41,352 nucleotides of DNA from Enterobacteriaceae bacterium (GTDB lineage Bacteria; Pseudomonadota; Gammaproteobacteria; Enterobacterales; Enterobacteriaceae): NCBI GenBank assembly GCA_031253755.1, contig JAIRVT010000028.1:1-41352 (forward strand). Reading direction: 5' to 3'. Position numbers and translations under genes: made by a program. Below the pieces are notes generated by a model. It was not told the origin of the DNA. It was given only the letters and a program-made list of their open reading frames with translations, and did no database searches. Position 1 is the first letter of the stretch. Every line of letters begins with the position of its first letter. This document shows, piece after piece, positions 1-10,327 of this stretch.

Positions 1-1112
1 AACCAGCCCATGTGGCGCAGCATCATTTCTGCGGATAGGATCACTGAACCTGGGTTAACTTTGTCCTGACCTGCATATTTAGGCGCTGTGCCGTGGGTTG
101 CTTCAAACAGAGCGCACTCGTCACCAATGTTTGCTCCCGGCGCAATACCAATGCCACCAACTTGTGCTGCCAGTGCGTCAGAAATGTAATCACCATTCAG
201 GTTCATACAGGCAATAACGTCATATTCAGCCGGGCGCAGCAGGATTTGTTGCAGGAAGGCATCTGCAATCACGTCTTTGATAATGATGTCTTTGCCGGTT
301 TTAGGATTCTTGACCTTAACCCAAGGGCCGCCATCCAGCAGTTCACCGCCAAACTCAGTACGCGCTAACTCATAACCCCAGTCTTTAAAGGCACCTTCAG
401 TGAATTTCATGATGTTGCCTTTATGAACCAGAGTCACTGACTCACGATTGTTATCAATAGCGTATTCAATCGCAGAACGTACCAGACGCTTAGTGCCCGC
501 TTCTGAACAGGGTTTCACACCGATACCACATTGCTCAGCGAAGCGGATTTTGGTTACGCCCATCTCTTCCTGCAAGAATTTGATGACTTTATCCGCTTCC
601 GCAGAACCCGCTTTCCACTCAATACCTGCATAGATATCTTCCGCGTTTTCACGGAAAATCACCATGTCAGTTAATTCAGGATGTTTGACAGGGCTTGGCG
701 TGCCTTGGTAATAACGCACAGGGCGCAGGCACACATATAAATCAAGCTGCTGACGCAGTGCGACGTTCAGAGAACGGATACCACCACCCACCGGCGTTGT
801 CAGAGGGCCTTTAATCGCCACACGATATTCACGGATCAGATCCAGCGTTTCATCCGGTAACCAGACATCTTTACCGTAAACATGAGTAGATTTTTCACCT
901 GTATAGATTTCCATCCAAGAAATTTTGCGATCACCGTGATAGGCTTTCTGCACTGCTGCGTCGACAACTTTCAGCATGACCGGCGTGACATCAACACCAA
1001 TACCATCCCCTTCGATATAAGGGATGACCGGGTTATTCGGGACACTTAATTTACCATTGCTATCAATTGTAATTTTTTTGCCTTCCGCCGGAACAACTAC
1101 TTTACTTTCCAT
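1..1112 (-). CDS. icd: NADP-dependent isocitrate dehydrogenase, C-terminus cut by the window
   Basis: Oxidative decarboxylation of isocitrate to 2-oxoglutarate with NADP in the cytosolic TCA cycle. Reading the minus strand from the ATG at 1110-1112 gives [17 protein letters not shown], the usual enterobacterial Icd start, preceded by GGAG six bases upstream. Further on are the substrate-binding [13 protein letters not shown] segment, whose serine is the AceK phosphorylation site in E. coli, and near the window edge [16 protein letters not shown]. About 370 codons are present. E. coli Icd has 416 residues, so roughly the last 46 lie outside the window. The gene is divergent from rluE, as in E. 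coli. No internal stop is seen. Confidence 0.97.
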   Translation of the reverse strand, partial: MESKVVVPAEGKKITIDSNGKLSVPNNPVIPYIEGDGIGVDVTPVMLKVVDAAVQKAYHGDRKISWMEIYTGEKSTHVYGKDVWLPDETLDLIREYRVAIKGPLTTPVGGGIRSLNVALRQQLDLYVCLRPVRYYQGTPSPVKHPELTDMVIFRENAEDIYAGIEWKAGSAEADKVIKFLQEEMGVTKIRFAEQCGIGVKPCSEAGTKRLVRSAIEYAIDNNRESVTLVHKGNIMKFTEGAFKDWGYELARTEFGGELLDGGPWVKVKNPKTGKDIIIKDVIADAFLQQILLRPAEYDVIACMNLNGDYISDALAAQVGGIGIAPGANIGDECALFEATHGTAPKYAGQDKVNPGSVILSAEMMLRHMGW

Positions 1113-1128
1113 CAACTTCTCCAATGCC

Positions 1129-1157
1129 TTGTTAATTTTTTGTAAGGGACGTGTCAA
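1129..1157 (-). promoter_or_regulatory. Putative icd promoter
   Basis: On the minus strand a perfect TTGACA (1152-1157) is followed after 17 bases by TAACAA (1129-1134), a weaker -10 match. Transcription would begin close to the icd ribosome binding site, giving a leader of roughly 10-15 bases. This rests on sequence match only. Confidence 0.4.
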
Positions 1158-1201
1158 TGTTACTTGAATATTCTGCAAACGCCAATGGGTTAGATTTCAG
1201 G

Positions 1202-1207
1202 TATAAT
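1202..1207 (+). promoter_or_regulatory. Putative -10 element for rluE
   Basis: A perfect TATAAT lies upstream of rluE. No convincing -35 hexamer stands 16-18 bases before it, so the promoter may be weak or activator-dependent. If transcription starts near 1214, the ATG at 1240 has a more normal leader than the in-frame GTG at 1225. Confidence 0.4.
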
Positions 1208-1239
1208 ATGCTCCCTCACTTTTTGTGCAATGGCTTATC

Positions 1240-1869
1240 ATGACAAACTCCTTTTTTAAAAAATGTAAACCTAATCGATTCAGTCACAGAAAAAGTGATA
1301 ACACCACAAAAAAACCAGCCGGCCCTCGCCGGATATTGTTATTCAATAAACCTTATGATGTGCTGCCCCAATTTACTGACGAGGCAGGCAGAACGACATT
1401 AAAAAATTTTATTCCTTTCAACGATGTTTACGCAGCAGGCCGGCTGGATCGTGATAGCGAAGGGTTGCTGGTTCTGACTAACGATGGCAAGCTGCAAGCC
1501 AAGTTAACCCAGCCAAATAAAAAAACCGCTAAAGTTTATTACGTTCAGGTAGAAGGCATCCCCAACGATGACGCTTTGAACAAGTTGCGCAACGGCATTG
1601 TGCTTAAAGATGGCCCGACACTTCCTGCCGGCGCTGAATTGGTGGAAGAACCCGCATGGCTTTGGGCGCGAACACCACCGATTCGCGAACGAAAAAGTAT
1701 TCCGGTAAGCTGGCTGAAAATCACGCTGTTTGAAGGCCGTAATCGGCAGGTTCGCAGAATGACGGCTCATGTTGGTTTTCCGACATTGCGTCTCATCCGT
1801 TTCAGTATGGGTTCACTACAATTAGGGGAGCTGTCTCCCGGTGAATGGAGGGAAATTGATGTTGTTTAG
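1240..1869 (+). CDS. rluE: 23S rRNA pseudouridine(2457) synthase
   Basis: Isomerises a specific uridine of 23S rRNA (U2457 in E. coli) to pseudouridine. It is a short RsuA-family enzyme without an S4 domain. The catalytic motif [11 protein letters not shown] puts the nucleophilic Asp near residue 70. Other family segments are [12 protein letters not shown] near residue 34 and the C-terminal [10 protein letters not shown]. From the ATG at 1240 it has 209 residues, against 217 in E. coli. An in-frame GTG at 1225 would add five. Neither start has a clear Shine-Dalgarno site, so the start is uncertain. The N-terminal 30 residues are basic and poorly conserved. The end overlaps nudJ by 11 bases, which suggests translational coupling. 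Confidence 0.93.
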   Translation: MTNSFFKKCKPNRFSHRKSDNTTKKPAGPRRILLFNKPYDVLPQFTDEAGRTTLKNFIPFNDVYAAGRLDRDSEGLLVLTNDGKLQAKLTQPNKKTAKVYYVQVEGIPNDDALNKLRNGIVLKDGPTLPAGAELVEEPAWLWARTPPIRERKSIPVSWLKITLFEGRNRQVRRMTAHVGFPTLRLIRFSMGSLQLGELSPGEWREIDVV

Positions 1870-2314
1870 TCCTCATATTACTGTTGCTTGTATCGTACAT
1901 GCCAACAACCAGTTTTTGGTCGTCGAAGAACATATCAATGGTAAGCCGCTCTGGAATCAGCCCGCCGGTCATCTTGAGGCAGATGAAACATTGCTGGAAG
2001 CTGCCGAACGCGAGTTGTGGGAAGAAACCGGTATTCGCGCTACGCCACAGGCATGGCTGAAATTGCATCAATGGGTTGCGCCGGATGGAACGCCCTTTAT
2101 CCGTTTTCTGTTTTTAGTTGAAATGGAAAGAATTGTTGAAACCACGCCTCAGGACAGTGATATTCATTGCTGCCACTGGCTCGGTGCTGAAGAAATTATG
2201 AATAGTTCGCAGCTACGTTCACCCTTGGTTGCTGAAAGTGTCCGTAGTTATTTAGAACATAAGGCTTATCCGTTATCCCTATTAGATAGCTATGGTCCGC
2301 CTTTCAGAAAATAG
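1859..2314 (+). CDS. nudJ: Nudix phosphatase NudJ
   Basis: Nudix hydrolase; the E. coli enzyme releases phosphate from nucleoside di- and triphosphates and from the thiamine precursor HMP-PP. The full 23-residue Nudix box lies at about residues 37-59, running from GHLEADE through RELWEETGI, with all metal-binding glutamates present. The ATG at 1859 is preceded by GGAGG with a 7-base gap and gives 151 residues (E. coli 153). A GTG further upstream at 1841 is open but has no support. The gene starts inside the last codons of rluE, and mnmA follows after about 90 bases, the same order as the E. coli locus. Confidence 0.94.
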   Translation: MLFSPHITVACIVHANNQFLVVEEHINGKPLWNQPAGHLEADETLLEAAERELWEETGIRATPQAWLKLHQWVAPDGTPFIRFLFLVEMERIVETTPQDSDIHCCHWLGAEEIMNSSQLRSPLVAESVRSYLEHKAYPLSLLDSYGPPFRK

Positions 2315-2405
2315 CGCCTTATGACACAAAGAGTATGCAGACGTTTGATGCACCTTATCAGTCAACGTGCTAAAGTATCGCGTTTATTTTTTCCCGCAGT
2401 GAGAT

Positions 2406-3524
2406 ATGTCAATGTCAGATAACAGCCAGAAAAAAGTCATCGTCGGGATGTCCGGTGGTGTTGATTCATCCGTTTCCGCTTACCTACTGCAACAGCAGGG
2501 TTATCAGGTAGCTGGCCTGTTCATGAAAAACTGGGAAGAAGATGACGATGAAGAATATTGTTCAGCGGCCACCGATCTCAGCGATGCTCAGGCCGTGTGT
2601 GACAAGCTGGGCATTGAACTGCACACCATCAATTTTGCCGCAGAGTATTGGGATAATGTATTTGAGCATTTTCTGGCGGAATACAAAGCAGGCAGAACAC
2701 CAAACCCCGATATCCTTTGCAACAAAGAGATCAAATTCAAGGCATTTCTGGAGTTCGCCGCAGAAGATTTAGGCGCGGATTACATTGCCACAGGCCATTA
2801 TGTCCGCCGTAAGGATGTGGATGGTGTCAGTCAGCTGCTTCGTGGTCTTGATGGCAACAAAGATCAGAGCTATTTCTTATATACCCTGAGCCACCAGCAA
2901 GTGGCGAAAAGTTTATTCCCGGTTGGGGAACTTGAGAAGCCTGAAGTGCGCCGTATTGCGGAAGAAATCGGGCTGGTTACCGCGAAGAAAAAAGATTCCA
3001 CCGGCATCTGCTTTATCGGCGAGCGCAAATTCCGTGATTTTCTGGGGCGTTATCTGCCCGCTCAACCCGGCTCGATTATGACCGTTGATGGGCAAACTAT
3101 CGGGCAACATAGCGGCCTGATGTACCACACGCTCGGTCAGCGTAAAGGGCTGGGTATCGGCGGCACTAAAGATGGCAGCGAAGAAGCATGGTATGTGGTT
3201 GATAAACATGTTGAGAGCAATACATTGGTTGTCGCGCAGGGTCATGAGCATCCACGCCTGATGTCTGTTGGCTTAATTGCCCAGCAGCTTCATTGGGTTG
3301 ATCGCCAGCCATTGCAAACAGAAATCCGTTGTGTAGTAAAAACGCGCTATCGTCAGCAGGATATTCCCTGCACTGTCATTCCCCTCAGTGAGGATAGAAT
3401 TGAAGTTCGTTTTGACAGCCCAGTTGCCGCCGTTACCCCCGGACAATCCGCTGTGTTTTATCAGGGAGAAATTTGTCTCGGTGGCGGTGTGATCGAACAA
3501 CGACATCCGATGATTTCAGCCTAA
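2406..3524 (+). CDS. mnmA: tRNA-specific 2-thiouridylase MnmA
   Basis: Thiolates U34 of Lys, Glu and Gln tRNAs, using ATP and sulfur relayed by the Tus proteins. The PP-loop SGGVDSS lies at residues 16-22. The two catalytic cysteines are conserved: Cys105 in [11 protein letters not shown] and Cys202 in [11 protein letters not shown]. It has 372 residues (E. coli 368); the ATG at 2412 would give 370. A possible extended -10 (TGCTAAAGT) lies about 35 bases upstream, so mnmA may have its own promoter besides read-through from nudJ. Nothing in the protein looks unusual. Confidence 0.97.
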   Translation: MSMSDNSQKKVIVGMSGGVDSSVSAYLLQQQGYQVAGLFMKNWEEDDDEEYCSAATDLSDAQAVCDKLGIELHTINFAAEYWDNVFEHFLAEYKAGRTPNPDILCNKEIKFKAFLEFAAEDLGADYIATGHYVRRKDVDGVSQLLRGLDGNKDQSYFLYTLSHQQVAKSLFPVGELEKPEVRRIAEEIGLVTAKKKDSTGICFIGERKFRDFLGRYLPAQPGSIMTVDGQTIGQHSGLMYHTLGQRKGLGIGGTKDGSEEAWYVVDKHVESNTLVVAQGHEHPRLMSVGLIAQQLHWVDRQPLQTEIRCVVKTRYRQQDIPCTVIPLSEDRIEVRFDSPVAAVTPGQSAVFYQGEICLGGGVIEQRHPMISA

Positions 3525-3542
3525 ATCTGAAATACGGACGGA

Positions 3543-3622
3543 TTTATACAGGTGCAGTTACAGAATTTATACAGGTGTAGTTACAGGTATAACAGGTGTA
3601 GTTACAGGTATAGTTACAGGAG
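3543..3622 (+). repeat. Degenerate tandem repeat before hflD
   Basis: Three to four imperfect copies of a 21-24 base unit with core ACAGGTGTAGTTACAG, beginning about 3543, 3566 and 3590, with a truncated last copy from 3611. The last copy supplies the AGGAG Shine-Dalgarno of hflD (3618-3622). Every unit carries an AGG-type sequence, so the array presents several Shine-Dalgarno-like sites in a row. The array fills nearly all of the 103-base mnmA-hflD spacer. Confidence 0.85.
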
Positions 3623-3627
3623 TAGCC

Positions 3628-5659
<2,032 letters not shown>

Positions 5660-5684
5660 AACTATTTTACTCATTATATCTATA

Positions 5685-5712
5685 AGATAAACGGGAATAT
5701 TCCCGTTTATCT
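5685..5712 (+). terminator. Hairpin after purB, possible terminator
   Basis: A perfect 28-base palindrome built on GATAAACGGGAA and its complement lies 26 bases after the purB stop. It is followed by ATTTAAAA rather than a run of T, so it is either a weak intrinsic terminator or a 3'-end stabilising stem. Confidence 0.5.
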
Positions 5713-5978
5713 ATTTAAAAAACAACTTAAAAATAGTCTAATTTTATATAAAACATAAACAATCAGTAAAATCCCTGATTATTACTCAATTGTCTTATTG
5801 TTTTTAACTGATCATTTATTAATATACTGACAACAGCCCAAAGGCTTACTATACTTTATTCAATCATAACAATATAACTAGACATACATTTCTATCGTTT
5901 AAAATCATTGAGTTAGTCAATATTCAACTAATTAAGATCAGTTTAATGAATTTTATTAATTAGCATTAAGGAATCATT
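5713..5978 (+). other. A+T-rich leader region of phoPQ
   Basis: No gene is seen in this spacer. It is very A+T-rich and presumably holds the phoPQ promoter. An 8-base inverted repeat, CTAATTAA (5928-5935) and TTAATTAG (5956-5963), flanks a 20-base centre just before the phoP Shine-Dalgarno AAGGA (5968-5972). I did not find a clean PhoP box (two GTTTA half-sites 11 bases apart). Confidence 0.5.
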
Positions 5979-6665
5979 ATGCGCATATTATTTGTTGAAG
6001 ATAATGAATTGCTCCGCCATCACCTAAGCGTACAATTCCGGGAGCTGGGTCATCAGGTTGACGCGGCTGGAAATACCAAAGAAGCGGATTACTATCTGCG
6101 GGAAAATAAACCTGATGTTGCAATCATCGATCTGGGGTTACCGGGCGAGGACGGTTTAAGCTTACTTAAACGCTGGCGCAGTAATAACATTAAAATTCCT
6201 ATTCTTATTCTTAGTGTGCGTGCCAGCTGGCAGGAAAAAGTGGATGTCCTGAATGCCGGTGCCGATGATTACGTTGTCAAACATCCTGATCAATTAGAGG
6301 AAGTTCATGCACGTATACAGGCACTGATGCGCCGTAATAGTGGGTTAGCCTCTCAGGTTGCTGAATTACCCCCTTTTTCGATAGATCTCTCACGCAAAGA
6401 GTTTTCAATTAATAAAAAGAAAATTAAATTAACTTATTTCGAATATAAAATCATTGAAACGTTGATACGTAATAACGGTAAAGTTGTCAGTAAGGAATCA
6501 TTAATGAGGCAGCTGTATTCTGATTCTGAATTACGTGAAAGCCACACTATTGATGTATTAATGGGGCGATTAAGGAAAAAAATACTGGCTGAATGGCAAC
6601 CCGAAGTTATCGTGACCGTCCGTGGTCAAGGCTATTGTTTTGATGTTAAATCGAACAATGCTTGA
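5979..6665 (+). CDS. phoP: Response regulator PhoP, OmpR family
   Basis: Transcription regulator of the PhoPQ system, which controls responses to low magnesium, acid and cationic peptides. It has 228 residues. The receiver domain spans about 1-115, with acidic pocket Glu7-Asp8, phospho-acceptor Asp51 (IIDLGLP), Ser79 at the switch position and Lys101. The winged-helix DNA-binding domain (about 125-222) is nearly identical to E. coli, including [14 protein letters not shown] and [16 protein letters not shown]. After Lys101 the usual Lys-Pro-Phe becomes Lys-His-Pro with one extra residue, and the Thr-Ala-Arg-Glu stretch reads SVRA. AAGGA lies six bases before the ATG. phoQ overlaps the end by eight bases. 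Confidence 0.96.
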   Translation: MRILFVEDNELLRHHLSVQFRELGHQVDAAGNTKEADYYLRENKPDVAIIDLGLPGEDGLSLLKRWRSNNIKIPILILSVRASWQEKVDVLNAGADDYVVKHPDQLEEVHARIQALMRRNSGLASQVAELPPFSIDLSRKEFSINKKKIKLTYFEYKIIETLIRNNGKVVSKESLMRQLYSDSELRESHTIDVLMGRLRKKILAEWQPEVIVTVRGQGYCFDVKSNNA

Positions 6666-8133
6666 TTCCCTGAGAAAAATTTTTTCTCTGCGGACACGGT
6701 TTCTTATAGCAACAACCAGCATTATTCTCGCTATGGCATTGTCATATGGCGTGATTGCTATGGTCGGATATTTGGTGGGTTTTAATAAAACAATGTATTC
6801 AACACTCAGAAACGAAAGTAAATTGTTTTATAATTCTATTCGTTTATGTAAGGATAAGACTACTGTTTGTTTTCCTGATAAATTTTCCATCATCCATGAT
6901 TCATTAATTCTGGTTTATAATAATAAATCCCAGATTATTTGGCGTCAGGAAAATAAACCATCAATTGAAAAATTGATCCAGCCCAACTGGCTAAAAAAAG
7001 AGGGTTTATATGAATACGAAGATTATTTAGAAATGGATAATTTAACATTTTCTGCCATATCAAATAATAATAAACAAGAAAATAATAATTATGATAATAA
7101 AGAAGTCGTCAAAAAAAAACTATCCAGATACTCTGTTGCTGTCACTATTTATCCGAAAGACAATTACCTTCCTGAATTAACCATTGTGGTGGTTGACCTT
7201 ATTCCACAAGATATTCAACCTTCAGATAAAATCTGGATATGGTTTATCTATGCACTCATTATCAATTTAATTTTAGTTATTCCATTTATCTGGTTCGCGG
7301 CTGAATGGAGCCTGAACCCAATTAAATCATTAATTTCACAAATGAATTCAATTGAAAAAGGTGAGCGTGAAAGATTAGATGATAATTCACCTTATGAATT
7401 AAAAGGCTTGATTCAAAACCTGAACGCATTATTGAATATAGAACAACAACGTTATACAAAATATAGAACAACATTATCGGATTTAGCCCACAGTTTAAAA
7501 ACACCGCTGGCGGTATTACAATTTACCATGCGCTCTTTTCGTTTAGATAAACAGGTCACCCTTCAACATGCTGAGGCTATTATTCTGGAACAAATTGACA
7601 GAATTTCGCAACAAATTGGTTATTATCTGCATCGCGCTAATTTATATGATAATAACAATCTGGTGATGAAAAAGATTTCTTCAGTACCGATTTTACTCGA
7701 TAATTTGATTCATGCACTGGCAAAAGTTTATCAGCATAAAGGCGTCAATATCACGCTGGATATATCCCCTGAAATGACCTGGTTCGGTGAACGAATTGGT
7801 TTTATGGAGGTGTTGGGAAGTATTCTGGATAACGCCTATAAATACTGTGTTCAATTTATTAAAGTCACGGCGCTGACTGGTGAAGACTGCATCACTATTA
7901 TTGTTGATGATGACGGGCCGGGAATCCCGCCGGATAAACGTGATATCGTTTTTAAACGCGGCTCAAGAGAAAACACATTGCGGCCGGGGCAAGGGTTAGG
8001 GCTATCGATTGCGGTAGACATTGTGACGCAACAATATGATGGCAGCATCAGTATTGATGATAGCTCTCTGGGAGGCGCCAGAGTGAGCGTCACCTTTAAG
8101 AACCAGCACGCCATGAACCATTCCCATCAATAA
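6658..8133 (+). CDS. phoQ: Sensor histidine kinase PhoQ
   Basis: Inner-membrane sensor kinase partnering PhoP. It has 491 residues (E. coli 486). The start ATG overlaps the phoP stop; an in-frame open stretch back to 6622 lies inside phoP. Order: first membrane helix about 14-41, periplasmic sensor about 43-192, second helix about 193-214 with the conserved Asn203, HAMP, His278 in [13 protein letters not shown], then the ATPase domain with [15 protein letters not shown] and GQGLGLS. Kinase parts match E. coli well. The periplasmic part is diverged: where E. coli has an EDDDDAE acidic cluster, this protein has an Asn/Lys-rich stretch (about 136-154). It also has Cys64 and Cys71, which could form a disulfide. 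Confidence 0.95.
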   Translation: MLDSLRKIFSLRTRFLIATTSIILAMALSYGVIAMVGYLVGFNKTMYSTLRNESKLFYNSIRLCKDKTTVCFPDKFSIIHDSLILVYNNKSQIIWRQENKPSIEKLIQPNWLKKEGLYEYEDYLEMDNLTFSAISNNNKQENNNYDNKEVVKKKLSRYSVAVTIYPKDNYLPELTIVVVDLIPQDIQPSDKIWIWFIYALIINLILVIPFIWFAAEWSLNPIKSLISQMNSIEKGERERLDDNSPYELKGLIQNLNALLNIEQQRYTKYRTTLSDLAHSLKTPLAVLQFTMRSFRLDKQVTLQHAEAIILEQIDRISQQIGYYLHRANLYDNNNLVMKKISSVPILLDNLIHALAKVYQHKGVNITLDISPEMTWFGERIGFMEVLGSILDNAYKYCVQFIKVTALTGEDCITIIVDDDGPGIPPDKRDIVFKRGSRENTLRPGQGLGLSIAVDIVTQQYDGSISIDDSSLGGARVSVTFKNQHAMNHSHQ

Positions 8134-8210
8134 TATACCCTATGAATGCCGAGCCGCATCGTGGCAACAAATATATATGCCGAATGCGAGCGGGCTCGAA
8201 ATATTTCATA
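8134..8210. repeat. ERIC-like inverted repeat relic
   Basis: Starts directly after the phoQ stop with TATACCCTATG, the left end of ERIC-type elements seen elsewhere in this window, and continues GCCGCATCGTGGC. The last part, read on the other strand (ATATTTCGAG...CTCGCATTCGGC), resembles the same end, so the segment looks like two ERIC-like ends facing each other with the centre lost. About 77 bases. Confidence 0.5.
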
Positions 8211-8215
8211 CTGAT

Positions 8216-8245
8216 CTGATAACTCCACTGACTATCCGTTATAAT
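8216..8245 (+). promoter_or_regulatory. Putative roxA promoter
   Basis: CTGATA (8216-8221, four of six -35 matches), an 18-base spacer and a perfect TATAAT (8240-8245) stand 35 bases before the roxA ATG, just after the repeat that separates roxA from phoQ. Confidence 0.5.
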
Positions 8246-8279
8246 GACCTGAAATTTTCTTGTCATTCAGGGTATCATC

Positions 8280-9401
8280 ATGAATTATCAGCTAAATCTG
8301 GACTGGCCGGCGTTTTTTCAGAACCATTGGCAAAAACGACCACTGCTGATCAAACAGGGTTTCCAGCACTTTATTGACCCACTTTCTCCCGATGAGCTAG
8401 CGGGGTTGGCGATGGAAAATGAAATCGACAGTCGGTTGGTCTGTCAGAAAAACAGCCGCTGGGATGTCTCTCATGGGCCATTTGAAAGTTATGACCAGTT
8501 AGGTGAAAAAGACTGGTCACTGCTTGTACAGGCCGTTAACCATTGGCATCACCCCTCTTCTGCTCTGATGAAACCTTTCCGCGTACTCTCTGACTGGCGA
8601 ATGGATGATCTAATGGTCTCTTTCTCTGTTCCCGGCGGTGGCGTAGGCCCTCATCTTGATCAATATGATGTGTTTATCATTCAGGGTAAGGGGCGCAGGC
8701 GCTGGCGGGTCGGGGAAAAAATCCCTATGAAGCAGCACTGCCCTCACCCGGATCTCTTGCAGGTCGAACCTTTTGAAGCCATCATTGATGAAGAAATGTT
8801 ACCCGGCGATATTCTCTATATTCCACCCGGTTTTCCGCACGAAGGCTATGCAATTGAGGACTCCCTGAATTATTCTGTCGGCTTCCGGGCACCGAATGCC
8901 CGTGAGTTGTTCAGTGGCTTTGCTGATTATATTCTGGCAAATGAGCTGGGTAGCTATCGTTATAGCGATCCTTCCCTGACATTCCGCGAGAATCCAGCGC
9001 TGATCCAGCCAGATGAGCTGGCAAACTTACGTGCCATGATGCAGGACTTGCTGGAACATCCTGAAACTTTCCAGAGCTGGTTTGGTGAGTTTATCACCCA
9101 ATCACGTCATGAACTGGATATTGCCCCGCCAGAACCTCCCTATGAAAGTGATGAAATCTATGAGTTGCTTAAACAAGGCGAAAATCTGAATCGCTTGAGC
9201 GGCTTACGTGTTCTGCGTGTCGGTGATCAATGTTTTGTGAATGGTGAGCTGATGGACACGTCTCACTTGCAGGCGGCAGATGCCCTTTGTCAGTATGACA
9301 GCGTAAATGCGGGTATTTTGGGTGATGCGATTGATGACGTCCGGTTTATCAGTTTGCTGACGGCCTTAATCAACAGCGGCTACTGGTATTTTAATGATTA
9401 A
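8280..9401 (+). CDS. roxA: Ribosomal protein L16 3-hydroxylase RoxA (YcfD)
   Basis: JmjC-type Fe(II)/2-oxoglutarate oxygenase. The E. coli enzyme hydroxylates Arg81 of ribosomal protein L16. It has 373 residues (same size class as E. coli). The iron ligands are in place: His125 and Asp127 in GVGPHLDQYDVF, and His187 in IPPGFPHEGYA. The N-terminal MNYQLNLDWPAFFQNHWQKR and the C-terminal winged-helix part, ending in GYWYFND, are complete. An AGGG sequence lies six bases before the ATG. In E. coli roxA also lies beside phoPQ. Here it appears to have its own promoter and is bounded on both sides by ERIC-like repeats. Confidence 0.95.
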   Translation: MNYQLNLDWPAFFQNHWQKRPLLIKQGFQHFIDPLSPDELAGLAMENEIDSRLVCQKNSRWDVSHGPFESYDQLGEKDWSLLVQAVNHWHHPSSALMKPFRVLSDWRMDDLMVSFSVPGGGVGPHLDQYDVFIIQGKGRRRWRVGEKIPMKQHCPHPDLLQVEPFEAIIDEEMLPGDILYIPPGFPHEGYAIEDSLNYSVGFRAPNARELFSGFADYILANELGSYRYSDPSLTFRENPALIQPDELANLRAMMQDLLEHPETFQSWFGEFITQSRHELDIAPPEPPYESDEIYELLKQGENLNRLSGLRVLRVGDQCFVNGELMDTSHLQAADALCQYDSVNAGILGDAIDDVRFISLLTALINSGYWYFND

Positions 9402-9465
9402 TAGTTCAATGTTCCGGTTCAGTTTTATGCTTTACCGATAAGAACTGAATCTACAGGCTGGATCC

Positions 9466-9570
9466 ATGAATCTGCCCCAGCGACATCATTCGGTGATGTC
9501 GCTGGGGTAAACTAGCGCAGCCAACAAAGCAGCCAAGCCAACAAAGAGGCAACCCGTAAGACGACGGGTA
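9466..9570. repeat. Partial ERIC element between roxA and cobB
   Basis: The centre is a 14-base-pair perfect stem with a TTCGG loop (9475-9507, arms CCCCAGCGACATCA and complement), followed by GCGCAGCCAACAAAG and the ERIC right end AAAGAGGCAAC...GACGACGGGTAT. GCAGCCA is repeated inside it. The left end is missing. The right end runs into the TGA stop of cobB (9571-9573). The stem has no T run on either side, so I read it as the ERIC core hairpin, although it may also end transcription. Confidence 0.7.
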
Positions 9571-10326
9571 TCAGGCTATCTGCCGAATCAGTGATTGAAT
9601 ATACTCAACCACTATCTGGCTGGCGTTGCCATAATGCTTTTCATCAAACATACTCTCAACCTGACTGGGTTCCAGATTCAGCTCGACTGTATGAGCACCG
9701 GATAGCTTCGCTTCATGCACAAAACCAGCGGCAGGATAAACGTGACCGGAAGTCCCGATGGCAATGAAAATATCCGCACCGGCCAAAGCCGAATAAATTT
9801 GTTCCATTCCCAAAGGCATTTCACCGAACCAGACAACGTGAGGGCGTAGCAAGGAAGGAAACTGGCAGCAATGGCAACGATCATCCATCGTCAGTTCAGA
9901 TGTCCACTCAATAATCTGACCAGACTGGCAGCAACGGGCTTTCAACAACTCACCATGCATATGAAGAACACGCTGGTTGCCCGCCCGTTCATGCAGATTA
10001 TCAATATTTTGGGTCACTAACAGGAAGTTATCACCGAGCTTTTGCTCAAGTTCTGCCAACGCAAAATGCGCCGTATTGGGCTGAATTTCCGGCTGTTGCA
10101 ACTGTTTCCGCCGGGCATTGTAAAAATCCTGTACTAATTCCGGGTCTCGATTGAACCCTTCAGGTGTTGCAACATCTTCAACACGGTGCTCTTCCCATAA
10201 GCCATCGGAAGAACGAAACGTTCTGATACCGGATTCCGCAGAAATGCCCGCGCCGGTCAGTACGACTACCTGAGGTTTTTGCGCATGAACGTCTTGCGCA
10301 GAGGAATAATTAATTTTTTCTGCCAT
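9571..10326 (-). CDS. cobB: NAD-dependent protein deacylase CobB (sirtuin)
   Basis: Removes acetyl and succinyl groups from lysines, using NAD. It has 251 residues from the ATG at 10326; a GTG at 10338 would overlap lolE and add four. Sirtuin motifs are complete: [26 protein letters not shown], catalytic His124 in HMHGEL, and zinc cysteines at 132 and 151-154. Tyr69 and Arg72 match the residues giving E. coli CobB its desuccinylase activity (Tyr92, Arg95). The long basic N-terminus of E. coli CobB is replaced by about 17 unrelated residues. Only one base separates the lolE stop from this ATG. The E. coli nagK gene that lies between them is absent. Confidence 0.95.
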   Translation of the reverse strand: MAEKINYSSAQDVHAQKPQVVVLTGAGISAESGIRTFRSSDGLWEEHRVEDVATPEGFNRDPELVQDFYNARRKQLQQPEIQPNTAHFALAELEQKLGDNFLLVTQNIDNLHERAGNQRVLHMHGELLKARCCQSGQIIEWTSELTMDDRCHCCQFPSLLRPHVVWFGEMPLGMEQIYSALAGADIFIAIGTSGHVYPAAGFVHEAKLSGAHTVELNLEPSQVESMFDEKHYGNASQIVVEYIQSLIRQIA

Positions 10327-10327
10327 A

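Noticed and set aside
1-60. Prophage attachment site in icd
   Set aside because: The 3' end of icd, where e14-type elements integrate in E. coli, is outside the window, so nothing can be said.
3543-3622. CRISPR array
   Set aside because: Units are only 21-24 bases, contiguous and degenerate, with no unique spacers and no cas genes.
5881-5978. PhoP box upstream of phoP
   Set aside because: GTTTA sequences occur (for example near 5898 and 5940), but no pair has the required 11-base spacing.
8177-8377. Small open frame overlapping the start of roxA
   Set aside because: It runs through the repeat relic and out of frame into roxA; no ribosome site or homology.
9475-9507. 14-base-pair hairpin as a normal roxA/cobB terminator
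   Set aside because: There is no T run on either strand, and the surrounding sequence matches the core and right end of an ERIC element.
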